DNA from: JADLHS01 sp039806955
GTDB lineage: Bacteria > Verrucomicrobiota > Verrucomicrobiia > Limisphaerales > JADLHS01
Direction of reading: 5' to 3'
DNA length: 64,000 nucleotides
Assembly: GCA_039806955.1 (NCBI GenBank)
Contig: JBDHQI010000023.1
Coordinates: 1 to 64,000, forward strand
In this document: in pieces, positions 8,903-17,795 of the stretch
How the letters are laid out: every line of letters starts with the position of its first letter
How positions within the stretch are numbered: position 1 is the stretch's first letter
Program-made: the position numbers and the translations under genes
Notes under the pieces: generated by a model
Seen by the model: only the letters and a program-made list of their open reading frames with translations
What the model was told of the DNA's origin: nothing
Database searches by the model: none

Positions 8903-9825
8903 ATTTTTCGACGCGGCGATTTTCCGGTGGTTGGGGACGTTGTGGGCAACTGCGGTGCCAATTGCCGGGCGCGGCTGGCAATGATGTCCAACAGCCCCTG
9001 CAGTACCGGCGTTTTGCAGCCTTGCCAGAGCGCGCCAAACGTCACCGGCTTGAAATCCGGCAGCGGCAACACGCGCACGGATGGATAAAATTGCCGCTCC
9101 GGCAAATGCACCGATACGCCAATGCCGTAGCCGTGCGCCACGTATTCCTGCACCAGTTCGATGCTGCTGACCTCGATTCCCACCGGCCAATCCACTTTCC
9201 GTTTCGCCAGCCCGTTCTGAAACGCCGTTTGAATGGGTTCATTGCTGGGCACGGTGATCCGGGAGTCCGTGATGCGATCCTGCCGCCAGAGTTCCTCCGC
9301 TGTTTGCAGAGGACTGGACTTCGGGAGCAACAGCGCCAGGGGCAGATCGAACATCGGTTGCGCGTGAATCCCCGGAGGCGGTTTTCCCCCCAGCAGACCC
9401 ATCGCCAGATCAATCTCCTGATTCTCCAGCCAGGTCAGCACTTCTGGATGATACCCTTCACGCAAGGAAACCTTGAGTTTGGGAAAGGCGCGTTTCAGCT
9501 CCTGCAACATTTCCGGCAGAAACCCACGCAGCACCGTTTCCGAAGCCGCAATTCGCAAATGTTGGGAGACGCCGCCGCGCAACTTGTCCGCCATGAAGCC
9601 GAGGTTGGTGAAGAAGGGTTTGATGAAATCATAGAGTTCCTCGCCCGCCGCCGTCAGCGCAAAGGGGCGCCGATGAAACAGGGTCACGCCGAGAAATTCT
9701 TCGAGCTGAAGCATTTGACCGCTGATCGCCGGTTGCTGAATGCCATAAGGCATGTGGCGCACGGCCGGGCTGATCCCACCGTGTTTCGCCACGTAGTAAA
9801 ACAATTCCAGATGGTGAACGTTCAT
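8899..9825 (-). CDS. LysR-family transcriptional regulator
   Basis: 308 residues. The N-terminal winged helix-turn-helix (about 3-62, HHLELFYYVAKHGG... QQPAISGQMLQLEEFLG) is typical of LysR proteins, and residues about 90-295 form the periplasmic-binding-protein-like effector domain (LRIAASETVLRGFLPEML). It stands alone: the neighbours are the pilus operon downstream and the coiled-coil gene upstream on the same strand, so the target genes cannot be inferred. The C-terminal tail is basic and Ser/Thr-rich. Effector unknown. Confidence 0.88.
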   Translation of the reverse strand: MNVHHLELFYYVAKHGGISPAVRHMPYGIQQPAISGQMLQLEEFLGVTLFHRRPFALTAAGEELYDFIKPFFTNLGFMADKLRGGVSQHLRIAASETVLRGFLPEMLQELKRAFPKLKVSLREGYHPEVLTWLENQEIDLAMGLLGGKPPPGIHAQPMFDLPLALLLPKSSPLQTAEELWRQDRITDSRITVPSNEPIQTAFQNGLAKRKVDWPVGIEVSSIELVQEYVAHGYGIGVSVHLPERQFYPSVRVLPLPDFKPVTFGALWQGCKTPVLQGLLDIIASRARQLAPQLPTTSPTTGKSPRRKI

Positions 9826-9892
9826 GCTTTATCGTGTGGTTCGAACGCTGTCTTCGCGGTCCTGCGCGGGCCGCTCGCGTTCGGGTCCAAAC

Positions 9893-9927
9893 ACAACAGC
9901 CGAGCGGCGACTGCCGTCGGCTGTTGT
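9893..9927. terminator. Strong hairpin between the coiled-coil and LysR genes
   Basis: An 11-bp perfect inverted repeat (9893-9903 with 9917-9927) has a G/C-rich loop that can extend the stem. It lies 30 bases downstream of the coiled-coil gene stop. Only a short T tract follows on the minus strand, so it could be a weak terminator or another structural element. Confidence 0.45.
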
Positions 9928-9956
9928 CTGGCGCGGTCGGCTTTGCCGGTTCGCGG

Positions 9957-12900
9957 TTAATCCGAATGACCGTTACTCAACACCGCGAGCGAGGCTTCGC
10001 GTACGTCCAACCCGTTGCGGGTGGAGTGATCGCCGTTGCCATTGCCGTTTTTCCAATCCGTCAACAGCGAGGAGGCCGCCGTCAATTTCTTTTCCATGGT
10101 CTGCACTTTCTGCAGGTTGGCCGCGGCGCGGTGTCGCGCTTCGTCGCGCTCCTTTTCCGTCTGCGCCAGGCGTTGGTTGAGCGGTTCCAGATCGCGCTGC
10201 AGCAGGGTGAATTGCGTTTCCCATTGTTGCTGCGCGGTTTTGTGCGCGGCCAACTGGGCGTTGATTTGAGCAAAAAACTCCTGCTCCTGCTTTTTGTGAC
10301 GTGCTTGCGCCGCTTCTTCCTTCTGCTGCATTTCCAGGCGCAGTTGCAGTTCCAATTCCCGCAGCGCGCGTTGGTTGGCGTCCGCCGACGCCTCTTCCTG
10401 TCGCCGCTGGAAATGTTGCGTCTGACTTTGCAGCTCGATTTCCCGCGCGGCAAATTCCGTGTACAATTGCTGTTCGCGCTGGCGCAGTTTGACCTCAAAG
10501 ATTTCGTCCTTCTGGCGAATCTCCTGTTGCAAGCGGGCTTCCACGGCGCGGGCGCGGGCTTCCGCCTGGCGTTGCCATTCCTGTTCATGGCCGCGCAAAT
10601 CCTCGGCCCACTTGTTTTGCAGTTCGATCTCCCGAGCCACATTCTTCGCCGTGAATTCCTTCTCCAACTGCTGCAACTTGCCGGTATAGGTCAACTGTTG
10701 CGCCTGCAATTCCTGCTTCAACCGCGTTTCTGCCTCCCGCGCTTGCGCGTCCAGTTGGCGCTCCAATTCCGCTTCCCGTTGGCGGAGAGATTGTGCGGCC
10801 TGCGCCTGAAGCTGTTGCTCGCGCTGTTTGGCTTGAATCTGCGCCGCTTCCTCCCGCTGTTGCCACTCCTGCTTCCACCGAAGCTCAACCTCGCGCCCGC
10901 GCGCTTCCAGTTGCCGCTCGAATTCTTCCTCGCGATGCCGGAGCTGCTGTTCGGCGCGCGCCTGTTCGCGCAACAACCGGTCTTCGGCCTCGAGCAGGAG
11001 TTCCTGCTCCCGTTGCTTGAGGCAACGGTCGGCTTCTTCGTTTTGCTCGCGGAGCGCTTTGTCGAAATCCAGTTGTTGCCGTTCCAAGCGGAATTTTTCC
11101 TGCCGCAGGGATTTGGCGTGCTCGCGAGCCGCCTCTTCCTGGGCCTGGGCCAACTGCAGGGTGAGCGATTCCGTTTGCTGTTGCAGTTGCCGATCCGCAG
11201 CCTCCCGATCTTCAAGCGCTTGTTTCAAATCAAAGGAAGCTTTGGCAACGGTTTCCTGCGCCAGCCGCTCCGTCTCGGCCGCCTGGCGTTTGGCTTGAAC
11301 GATCTGTTTCTGGCAATCCTCCATGACCGCCTGAATTTTTTGCTGTTGCTCCTGGAACAACGCCGCCCGCTCCTTCTCGTAAGTGTGGCGTTGCGTGTCC
11401 AACTCCTGCCGTAATTGGTTGACGCGCTCCGTCCACGCGCCCTGGCGCGCCTGCACCTGGCGTTCGATTTCGGATTTTTGGAAATCCAGCAAGGCGTCTT
11501 TTTCGGCGGCGGCGCGATTCAACGAATCTGCCAGACTGCCGAACTTGGCGACCCATTCGGCCTCCTTTAATTTTAATTGCTCTTCGTGCTCGGCCGCCTG
11601 CCATTTTAATTGCTCTTCATGCGCGGTCGTCGCGGCTTGTAAGGCTTCGCGGGCCGCCTGCGCTTCAGCGGTCTTGTCGCTGAGGGCTTTCTGTCCTTCG
11701 CGTCTGGCGTCCAACAACGCCTGCTCGCGTCCGGCGATCTTCGTGGAAGCCTCCTTGATCAAGCGCTCGGCGCGCAAAATCTTGTGGCGTCCGGCGCGAA
11801 TGTAGAGCCGGTGCAAATTGCGGGCGAAGAATCCGTCCCGCCGTTCCTTCCGCCGGCTGGTTTTCAGTTCAGGTTTGAACACGGTCGAGAACCCGATTTC
11901 CACCATCAACGTCGGCAGAAACGCCACGATGAACGCAAACACGGGATAAACCCAGATGCGCACCATGCTGATCTGGTCGGTCAAAATGTCGCCGCGCTCC
12001 TTGGCCGAGGCGGTGATGGACATGGGCCGTTCGCCAAACAGCAGGCCGCGCACAATTTCCACCGTGGTGGCAATACGATGCACCTGCGTGTGGCGGATCG
12101 CGTTTTCGCGCGCTTCGTAGTAACTCTCCGCTGTTTTCCGGGCGGCGTCCAACTCCGCGCGCACGGTGTCAATCCGCTGCACCGCCGGCGTCAGCTCGGC
12201 GTCAATTTGTTTTTCCTCCGCCTTCCACTCCGTGGTCAAGGTCGTATAGGCCGCCATCAACTCGTCGCGTTTGCGATCCGCCTCCTCGCGTTTGGCGCGG
12301 GAGCGTTGGTCAAAGTCCTTGCGTAACTGTTGCGCGTTGTCGCCCACTTGCGCCACCCGATCGCGGCGCTTGTTGTTCACCGCCAGCAACTCGGCTTCCT
12401 TGGCCTTGATCTGTTCATCCAGGTCGGTGAGCTGCGTCGGCTTCATCAGCTTGTTGACTTCACGCTCCGGCGCCACGCCGGGGTCCACCGGCTGCCGCAT
12501 GACCTGGCGCATGAGGAAGCTGGCGCTTTCGTAAGCGAGCTTGTCTTTTTCGTAAGCTGTTTTCTTGTTGGTATAATCCGCCAGCTTGGTCTTGTAGGCG
12601 TTCTCGATGCGCGCTTCTTCCTCGTTCCACTTCGTGGCGTTGGGCAATTCGGCCTCGCGCCGCGCGCGCAGATCGGCAAGCGCCGCAGATAATTGCGCGG
12701 CGTCCGCGTTGTATTGTTTGGTAATGGCGGCCTGTCGGGCTTCTTCCTCGGCCAGCTCTTTTTTCTGATAATCCGTGAGGCTGATGGCGTCTTGCCGGGA
12801 TTCATCGTTGCGCTTCAGCGCTTCTTCCAGGTCGGCCTTTGCCTTGACCTTCTTCTCCGCCAGTTCCGTGAGCTTGGTTTCCCGGTCAATTTTCTTTTGC

Positions 12901-13382
12901 TCAATGGCCTTCAACTCGCCGTTCAAATGAACAATTTTCACTTCCTCGGCGGCGGCTTTTTCAAGCGCCTCGGCGGCGGGCTGCATGGCGATGCCCATTT
13001 CATACACCGCCATGTCTTTGACGAGCTGGAAGGTCAGCACGCAAATCAACGGCAACCCCGCGAACAGCATGAATTTCTTCTGCAAACCGTCGCGGGAGGC
13101 GGTCCAGATCGCCAGCGGCAGTTTCAACAATTCCACCGCCAGGATCGTGGCGCCGATGGGCCCGATGCCAAAGAAGGTGACGCCCATGCCTGGCGGCAAA
13201 CATACGGCTTGTTGGTATTTCCAGCCGGTGGCGAGAATCACGTACTCCACCACGGTCGCCATGACCAGCAGGGGAATCGTGAAATAGGAAATCCGCTTGG
13301 TTTTCAATAACTGCCACCAGGACAGCTTTTGCGCGGCGGTTGCCGGCGGCGCGTCAGATTCAGTGTTGGGAGAATTATTCAT
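9957..13382 (-). CDS. Giant four-TM coiled-coil membrane protein
   Basis: 1141 residues. Three TM helices lie near the N-terminus (about 32-52, 66-92, 103-122). A charged coiled coil follows (about 140-465), then a fourth TM helix (about 472-495, IWVYPVFAFIVAFLPTLMVE). About 600 further residues are almost continuous Glu/Gln/Arg/Ala-rich coiled coil (repeated RQREAELERQL-type heptads), ending in a Ser/Thr and NGNGNGD tail. No enzyme domain is visible. Two coiled-coil blocks on either side of a TM helix suggest a structural or scaffolding role. The layout loosely recalls DUF4407-type proteins, but I cannot assign a family. It may be co-transcribed with a small upstream ORF. Confidence 0.85.
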   Translation of the reverse strand: MNNSPNTESDAPPATAAQKLSWWQLLKTKRISYFTIPLLVMATVVEYVILATGWKYQQAVCLPPGMGVTFFGIGPIGATILAVELLKLPLAIWTASRDGLQKKFMLFAGLPLICVLTFQLVKDMAVYEMGIAMQPAAEALEKAAAEEVKIVHLNGELKAIEQKKIDRETKLTELAEKKVKAKADLEEALKRNDESRQDAISLTDYQKKELAEEEARQAAITKQYNADAAQLSAALADLRARREAELPNATKWNEEEARIENAYKTKLADYTNKKTAYEKDKLAYESASFLMRQVMRQPVDPGVAPEREVNKLMKPTQLTDLDEQIKAKEAELLAVNNKRRDRVAQVGDNAQQLRKDFDQRSRAKREEADRKRDELMAAYTTLTTEWKAEEKQIDAELTPAVQRIDTVRAELDAARKTAESYYEARENAIRHTQVHRIATTVEIVRGLLFGERPMSITASAKERGDILTDQISMVRIWVYPVFAFIVAFLPTLMVEIGFSTVFKPELKTSRRKERRDGFFARNLHRLYIRAGRHKILRAERLIKEASTKIAGREQALLDARREGQKALSDKTAEAQAAREALQAATTAHEEQLKWQAAEHEEQLKLKEAEWVAKFGSLADSLNRAAAEKDALLDFQKSEIERQVQARQGAWTERVNQLRQELDTQRHTYEKERAALFQEQQQKIQAVMEDCQKQIVQAKRQAAETERLAQETVAKASFDLKQALEDREAADRQLQQQTESLTLQLAQAQEEAAREHAKSLRQEKFRLERQQLDFDKALREQNEEADRCLKQREQELLLEAEDRLLREQARAEQQLRHREEEFERQLEARGREVELRWKQEWQQREEAAQIQAKQREQQLQAQAAQSLRQREAELERQLDAQAREAETRLKQELQAQQLTYTGKLQQLEKEFTAKNVAREIELQNKWAEDLRGHEQEWQRQAEARARAVEARLQQEIRQKDEIFEVKLRQREQQLYTEFAAREIELQSQTQHFQRRQEEASADANQRALRELELQLRLEMQQKEEAAQARHKKQEQEFFAQINAQLAAHKTAQQQWETQFTLLQRDLEPLNQRLAQTEKERDEARHRAAANLQKVQTMEKKLTAASSLLTDWKNGNGNGDHSTRNGLDVREASLAVLSNGHSD

Positions 13383-13430
13383 GGAGGTAATGTGCGCGCC
13401 CGGAGGGACGCCTGGTTGATGCGACTTTGG

Positions 13431-13676
13431 TTACAACTCGTATTCGTTGGGGTTATGAGGACTCATTGAGTGACCTTGAAACGACGCGTGGACGACGCGC
13501 GGTTTCTCCGGGTCAACGCGGGGCGGGGTGCGGTTGGGAACGGGTCGTTCCAAACATTGCCGGGCGCGCTGAATCGAAGCGGGACTTTGCAGCACCATCG
13601 CGTACTGCGGCAACCCCTGCATTTGTGGTCCCGGCAGCACGACTCGATTCACCAAATTGGCCTCCTTGTTAGCCAT
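13431..13676 (-). CDS. Small protein of unknown function upstream of the coiled-coil gene
   Basis: 81-residue frame, Pro- and Gln-rich (NRVVLPGPQMQGLPQYAMVL, then VPNRTPPRVDPEKPRVV). Codon use is like the neighbouring genes, with G/C-biased third positions and no rare-codon run, which favours a real gene. It ends 48 bases before the coiled-coil gene on the same strand. No clear Shine-Dalgarno precedes the ATG and no family is recognised. Confidence 0.5.
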   Translation of the reverse strand: MANKEANLVNRVVLPGPQMQGLPQYAMVLQSPASIQRARQCLERPVPNRTPPRVDPEKPRVVHASFQGHSMSPHNPNEYEL

Positions 13677-14069
13677 GCGGCGGACTGTGCAGCTTGCGTG
13701 CCGGGAGGTTCAGTTCGCAATAAATCAACGGCGCACCCCGGAGTTTTTCAGTATCGCCAACGCAAGGAGCCTTAAAGCGTTCCAGCGGCTTGACAGCGTT
13801 TGCCGAATAATGAGGAACGCGGAAATTTTCTTCCGGGTTTTCCCCGGGTAACTCCCGGTGAACGGAAATTAAAACGGCGCTGGCGCACGGCTGAAACCGC
13901 CTTGCGCACAGGCGTTCTTGTTGGATCGAATGCTGCGCGGCCACCGGAAGTTCAATCGCCGTTTGCCGCAAAACGCGGTGGATTGAAGTTTCCAACCCGG
14001 TCGCGGCTTCCCCACAGAAACTCAAATTAAAAAATTGCCGTGGCACTTGGGTTGAAAAACAATTCGGAC
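13677..14069. other. Intergenic region, no supported gene
   Basis: 393 bases between divergent genes. A minus-strand open frame crosses it (to 14100) but is Cys/Arg-rich, overlaps the aminotransferase start and has unlike codon use, so I do not call it. The divergent promoters presumably lie here. Confidence 0.4.
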
Positions 14070-15206
14070 ATGCAAGACCGGTGCTACCACGGCGGCGCAT
14101 TCTTCGAGGCGATCGGTCCGCAATTCGACCGCTTGGAACGGCGCCAACACGTCATCAATGCCGACGTCCTCGATGCGTGGTTTCCGCCCGCGCCGCGCGT
14201 ACTCGAAGCGCTGACTGCTCATCTGCCGTGGCTGCTGCGCACTTCCCCGCCCACGCACAATGAAGGCTTGATTCAAACCATCGCGCGGGTCCGCGGCGTG
14301 CCGGAGGCGGGTCTCCTGGCCGGCGCGGGTTCTTCCGACCTGATTTTTCTTGCCCTGCGCGAATGGTTGCGCCGCGATTCCCGCGTACTGATTTTGGACC
14401 CGATGTATGGCGAGTACGCGCATCTGTTGGAGAAGATCGTGACGTGCCATGTGGATCGTCTGATTCTGCGCCGCGCGACGGGGTTCCAACTCGATCCGGA
14501 TGAATTGGTGGCGGCGGCGAAACGCCATTACGATCTGATCCTCCTGGTTAATCCCAACAGCCCGACGGGCCGACACGTGCCGCGCGCGAAATTGCTTCCG
14601 GCACTGCAACAGATTCCGACACCGACGCGGATTTGGGTGGATGAAACTTACGTGGAATATGCCGGGCCGGAACAATCCCTCGAAACCTTCGCCGCCGCCA
14701 GCCCGAATGTTGTCGTTTGCAAATCCCTGTCCAAAGTCTATGCCTTGAGCGGGGCACGCGCCGCTTATCTGTGCGGGCCGGCCGCTTTGATCGCGTCTTT
14801 ACGGCCGTTGAATCCACCGTGGGCGGTGAGTTTGCCCGCCCAGGTCGCGGCGGTGGCCGCGTTGGAAGATTTGGCCTACTACGAAGCGCGCTGGCAAGAA
14901 ACCCACCAGTTGCGCGCGCATTTGGCTCTGGATCTGAAATCGTTCGCTGGTTGGGAAATCATTCCCGGCGTCGCCAATTTTCTACTCTGCTTGCTTCCGC
15001 CCGACGGACCAACCGCCGCAGCGGTGGTGACGCGGTGTCGCCGGCAAAACCTCTTCCTTCGCGATGCGGGCGCAATGGGCCGGAGTCTGGGAAGCCACGC
15101 GCTGCGCCTCGCTGTCAAAGACGCCCCAACCAACGCGGCGATGGTGCGCGGATTGCGCTTGGCGATCGGCGCGCCGATCCCGTCTGAACCCGTCGCACTG
15201 GTTTAA
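14070..15206 (+). CDS. PLP-dependent class I/II aminotransferase (HisC/CobD-like)
   Basis: 378 residues from the ATG at 14070 (a GTG 30 bases earlier is an alternative). The N-terminus YHGGAFFEAIG resembles the start of CobD/HisC-family enzymes. The fold-type I landmarks are present: AGAGSSDLIFLALREW (cofactor phosphate region), VNPNSPTGRHVP (NPNNPTG motif), IWVDETYVEY (Asp for the pyridine N) and CKSLSKVYALSGARAAYL, where SLSK carries the Schiff-base lysine. It could be histidinol-phosphate aminotransferase or threonine-phosphate decarboxylase. No his or cob genes are adjacent, so the substrate is open. Confidence 0.85.
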   Translation: MQDRCYHGGAFFEAIGPQFDRLERRQHVINADVLDAWFPPAPRVLEALTAHLPWLLRTSPPTHNEGLIQTIARVRGVPEAGLLAGAGSSDLIFLALREWLRRDSRVLILDPMYGEYAHLLEKIVTCHVDRLILRRATGFQLDPDELVAAAKRHYDLILLVNPNSPTGRHVPRAKLLPALQQIPTPTRIWVDETYVEYAGPEQSLETFAAASPNVVVCKSLSKVYALSGARAAYLCGPAALIASLRPLNPPWAVSLPAQVAAVAALEDLAYYEARWQETHQLRAHLALDLKSFAGWEIIPGVANFLLCLLPPDGPTAAAVVTRCRRQNLFLRDAGAMGRSLGSHALRLAVKDAPTNAAMVRGLRLAIGAPIPSEPVALV

Positions 15207-15262
15207 GTTCAGATTGGCGATACACCGAGGAAAAATTTGAAAACCAAATCACGCATCAACTT

Positions 15263-15832
15263 ATGAAACAGATCGTACGCAGCTTATCCGCAGCGGGATT
15301 GATTTTATTAACGGGTTGCCTGGTGACGTCCGTTTATCCCTTTTACACCGCCAAAGACCTTGCGTTTGATCCGGCATTGCTGGGTCGTTGGTTGGACGCG
15401 AAATTGGGTGAGGGCGAGCCGTCATGGCAGTTTGAAAAAATGGCCGCGCAGACTTACCGGCTTACCTGGAGCAATGCGAGCGGCACGAACGTCTTCGACA
15501 CCCATCTGTTCACGCTCGGCGCCGCGCGCTTCCTCGATTGTTTGTCGCGTGACCGCCCGCCGTTTCAGACGCCACAACATTTCATCTTTCGCGTCACCAA
15601 TCCCGGCGCCGAACTGGAGTTGCACCCAATGAGCTATGCCTGGTTGGGAAAATTGTTGGAGACCAATCCCGCCGCGCTGCGCCACCTCATCGTGCCCGGC
15701 CCGGCTGGTGACGGAGATAAAAACGAACCATTGATACTCACCGCCAACACCGCGGAATTGCAACAGTTCATTCGACAACATCTGGCGACGACCAACGCCT
15801 GGGGTCCACCCATCTGCCTGAAAAAACCGTGA
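15263..15832 (+). CDS. Lipoprotein of unknown function
   Basis: 189 residues with a type II signal: a basic start, a hydrophobic segment and the lipobox LLTGC at about 16-20. The mature part (VYPFYTAKDLAFDPALLGRW... TYRLTWSNASG) suggests a small beta-rich domain measuring about 150 residues, similar in flavour to short membrane-anchored proteins of PVC genomes. It starts 56 bases after the aminotransferase and may be co-transcribed. Function unknown. Confidence 0.8.
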   Translation: MKQIVRSLSAAGLILLTGCLVTSVYPFYTAKDLAFDPALLGRWLDAKLGEGEPSWQFEKMAAQTYRLTWSNASGTNVFDTHLFTLGAARFLDCLSRDRPPFQTPQHFIFRVTNPGAELELHPMSYAWLGKLLETNPAALRHLIVPGPAGDGDKNEPLILTANTAELQQFIRQHLATTNAWGPPICLKKP

Positions 15833-15884
15833 TGCGCCCGGTTGGGAAGCGGCGCTTAACGCGAGACTCGTAGCATCAAAAGCG

Positions 15885-16406
15885 TTGCCAGAACGAAACC
15901 GTCCGGAGCAAGATGACCGTGTGCATTTCCGGGACAAACTGATCTCGTGGGCGGATTTGCCGCAATGGCGGGAAGAGTTGCGGCAACTCCGGCAAACCTT
16001 GGTGGTGACGAATGGTTGCTTTGATCTGTTGCACCTCGGGCACGTCACTTATCTGGAAAGCGCGCGCAACCTCGGGCACACCTTGTTGGTGGGCGTGAAT
16101 GGCGACGCTTCGGTGCGCCAGCTTAAAGGCCCAAGTCGTCCGTTGCACCTGGAAACGGATCGCGCGTTGGTGCTCGCCGCGCTGGAAAGCGTCAGCGCCG
16201 TTTGCATTTTTCAGGAACCGGAGGCGACCCGTTTTCTCACTGTGGCGCAACCGGACATTTATGTGAAGGGCGGCGATTACACGCTCGACACGTTGAACCA
16301 GGCCGAACGGCGCGTGGTGGAAGCCGCGGGCGGACGGATTCAGGTGCTGCCCGTCGTGCCGGGTAAATCCACCACCGCTTTGTTGGAAAAAATTTCCCGG
16401 TTGTGA
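15885..16406 (+). CDS. Heptose-1-phosphate adenylyltransferase (HldE C-terminal type)
   Basis: 173 residues of the cytidylyltransferase-like Rossmann fold. TNGCFDLLHLGHVTYL near residue 45 contains the HxGH nucleotide-binding motif; NGDASVRQLKGPSRP and QPDIYVKGGDYT match the RfaE domain II signature, and GKSTTALLEKI the C-terminus. It would make ADP-glycero-manno-heptose for the LPS core. It lacks the kinase domain found in fused HldE, so the HldA function must be elsewhere. The start is the first ATG, but the conserved part begins near residue 30 and an internal start is possible. Confidence 0.85.
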   Translation: MPERNRPEQDDRVHFRDKLISWADLPQWREELRQLRQTLVVTNGCFDLLHLGHVTYLESARNLGHTLLVGVNGDASVRQLKGPSRPLHLETDRALVLAALESVSAVCIFQEPEATRFLTVAQPDIYVKGGDYTLDTLNQAERRVVEAAGGRIQVLPVVPGKSTTALLEKISRL

Positions 16407-16620
16407 CGCGGAGCAATGGTTCTTTGGCGCACCGTTCGGAGCCGCCAACGTGAGGCGGCGGATGCCTTCGAGAAAGATTCAAGTTTCAGGGAGATGAATG
16501 GTGCGAGGTGCGGGGTGTCAGGTGTCAGCCTTGTAGCGGCGGCCTATGACCGCCGCCAATTCCAGCGCCGCAGGCGCGACATGTTTGTAGTTACGTGTGA
16601 AAAAATAAAACCAGGCTCCG
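16407..16620. repeat. Palindrome-rich intergenic stretch
   Basis: Contains short G/C hairpins in series: GCGGCGG/CCGCCGC near 16537-16557, GCGCC/GGCGC near 16565-16577 followed by GACATGTTTGTAG, and GGCTCC/GGAGC near 16614-16628. The spacing and flanks look like a dispersed REP-like family, but only this locus is visible to me. No gene found. Confidence 0.45.
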
Positions 16621-16881
16621 TCAGGAGCGGCAGCAGGCGCGGAGGCTATCCACCGCGTCCAGATTGACGAAGTAACTGATGTTGCTGTTGCCGGGTTGGG
16701 TGGCGGTGAACATCGTGGCTTGCGTGCGGATTTTGTCCTCCGGGCAGAATAAAATTTTCGGCGTGTTCAGCTCATTGGACATGACTGGGAAGACTGCGGC
16801 GACGTTGCCCGTGGCGGCGCGTTCCATCGCGCCACCGGTGCTGCCATTTGCGCCGGGCGCGCCAGATGTGCGCGGGCTTCA
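16621..16881 (-). pseudogene. Decayed prepilin-type protein fragment
   Basis: The minus-strand frame reads ...SGAPGANGSTGGAMERA, then VMSNELNTPKILFCPEDK and NSNISYFVNLDAVDS, before turning into unrelated residues and a stop at 16621. The MSNEL-x-TPKIL-x-CPxD and NISYFV-x-LDA blocks are the C-terminal signature of prepilin/DUF1559-like proteins abundant in Verrucomicrobiota. The N-terminal prepilin leader is absent, so this is a 3' remnant. The family memory was not checked by alignment. Confidence 0.65.
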
Positions 16882-16899
16882 CGCAAAAGGGCGGGAGGC

Positions 16900-16950
16900 T
16901 CGCGCTCCGAACTTTGAACCTTGAACTCGGAACTTTGAATCGTGAACCTG
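16900..16950. repeat. Short imperfect tandem repeat before the isomerase-like gene
   Basis: GAACTTTGAA occurs twice 22 bases apart, with related CTTGAACTC and CGTGAACCT units between and after, ending 6 bases before the ATG at 16956. No function is evident. Confidence 0.5.
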
Positions 16951-16955
16951 CGCCC

Positions 16956-17771
16956 ATGAAATTCGCCATCTGCAACGAGATTTATCAGCACTGGAAGCTG
17001 GAGGACATTTTCGCCCACGCCCGCAAGGTGGGCTACGACGCGGTGGAGATCGCGCCGTTTACGCTGGCAGATTCGGTTCTTGATCTCTCCGCCACAGAAC
17101 GGCAACGCATCCGCGCTCTGGCGGCGCAATACCAAATCGAAATCGCCGGTTTGCACTGGCTGTTGGTGCGACCCGAAGGGCTTTATCTCAATCACCCCGA
17201 GGCGGCGCTTCGGACGAAAACCGCCAATTATTTTGTCGCCTTGGTGGATTGTTGCGCCGACCTCGGCGGGAAGGTGCTGGTGGTGGGGTCTCCCAAGCAG
17301 CGGAACATTCTGCCCGGAGTTTCCGCCGACCAAGCCCGCGAATGGACGGCAGCCACTTTTCGCGATGCCGTGAAGCGGGCGGAAGATCGCCAGGTGACAA
17401 TCTGCTTCGAACCTTTATCGCCCGTGGAAACCAATTTCATCAACACTGCTGCCGCGGCGATCGAGTTCGTCCAGCCGTTTCGTTCCGCCGCCTTCAAAAT
17501 TATTCTCGATGTGAAGGCGATGAGTTCCGAAGCCAGACCGATTCCGCAAATCATCCGCGAAAGCTGGCCGCACTTTGCACATTTTCACGCGAACGACAAA
17601 AATCTCAAGGGCCCGGGTTTTGGCACGGTGGATTTCAAACCCATTGCCGCCGCACTGCGCGAAGTGGGTTACGCCGGCTACGTTTCCGTGGAGGTCTTCA
17701 ATTTCGAGGAAGGACCGGAAATCATCGCCAGTCAGAGCCGGGAATATCTGCGCGCGACCTTCGGCGCATGA
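16956..17771 (+). CDS. Sugar phosphate isomerase/epimerase-like TIM-barrel protein
   Basis: 271 residues of the AP-endonuclease-2/xylose-isomerase-like barrel. Visible metal-site regions are YDAVEIAPF, GLHWLLV, CFEPLSPVETNF (Glu and Asn), KIILDVKAMSS (Asp), FHANDKN (His, Asp) and YVSVEVFNFEEGPE (Glu). These fit the divalent-metal site of the family that isomerises or epimerises ketoses and inositols. The start is put at 16956 (MKFAICNEIY) because the strand begins there; the upstream in-frame extension is repeat and pseudogene sequence. No sugar operon is next to it, so the substrate is unknown. Confidence 0.85.
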   Translation: MKFAICNEIYQHWKLEDIFAHARKVGYDAVEIAPFTLADSVLDLSATERQRIRALAAQYQIEIAGLHWLLVRPEGLYLNHPEAALRTKTANYFVALVDCCADLGGKVLVVGSPKQRNILPGVSADQAREWTAATFRDAVKRAEDRQVTICFEPLSPVETNFINTAAAAIEFVQPFRSAAFKIILDVKAMSSEARPIPQIIRESWPHFAHFHANDKNLKGPGFGTVDFKPIAAALREVGYAGYVSVEVFNFEEGPEIIASQSREYLRATFGA

Positions 17772-17795
17772 GTCCCCGACCACCAAGGCGTTTGC

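Noticed and set aside
9834..11414. 526-residue plus-strand open frame opposite the coiled-coil gene
   Set aside because: It is a shadow of the Glu/Gln/Arg-rich heptads, giving Leu/Phe-rich low-complexity protein; the minus-strand product has TM helices and normal starts.
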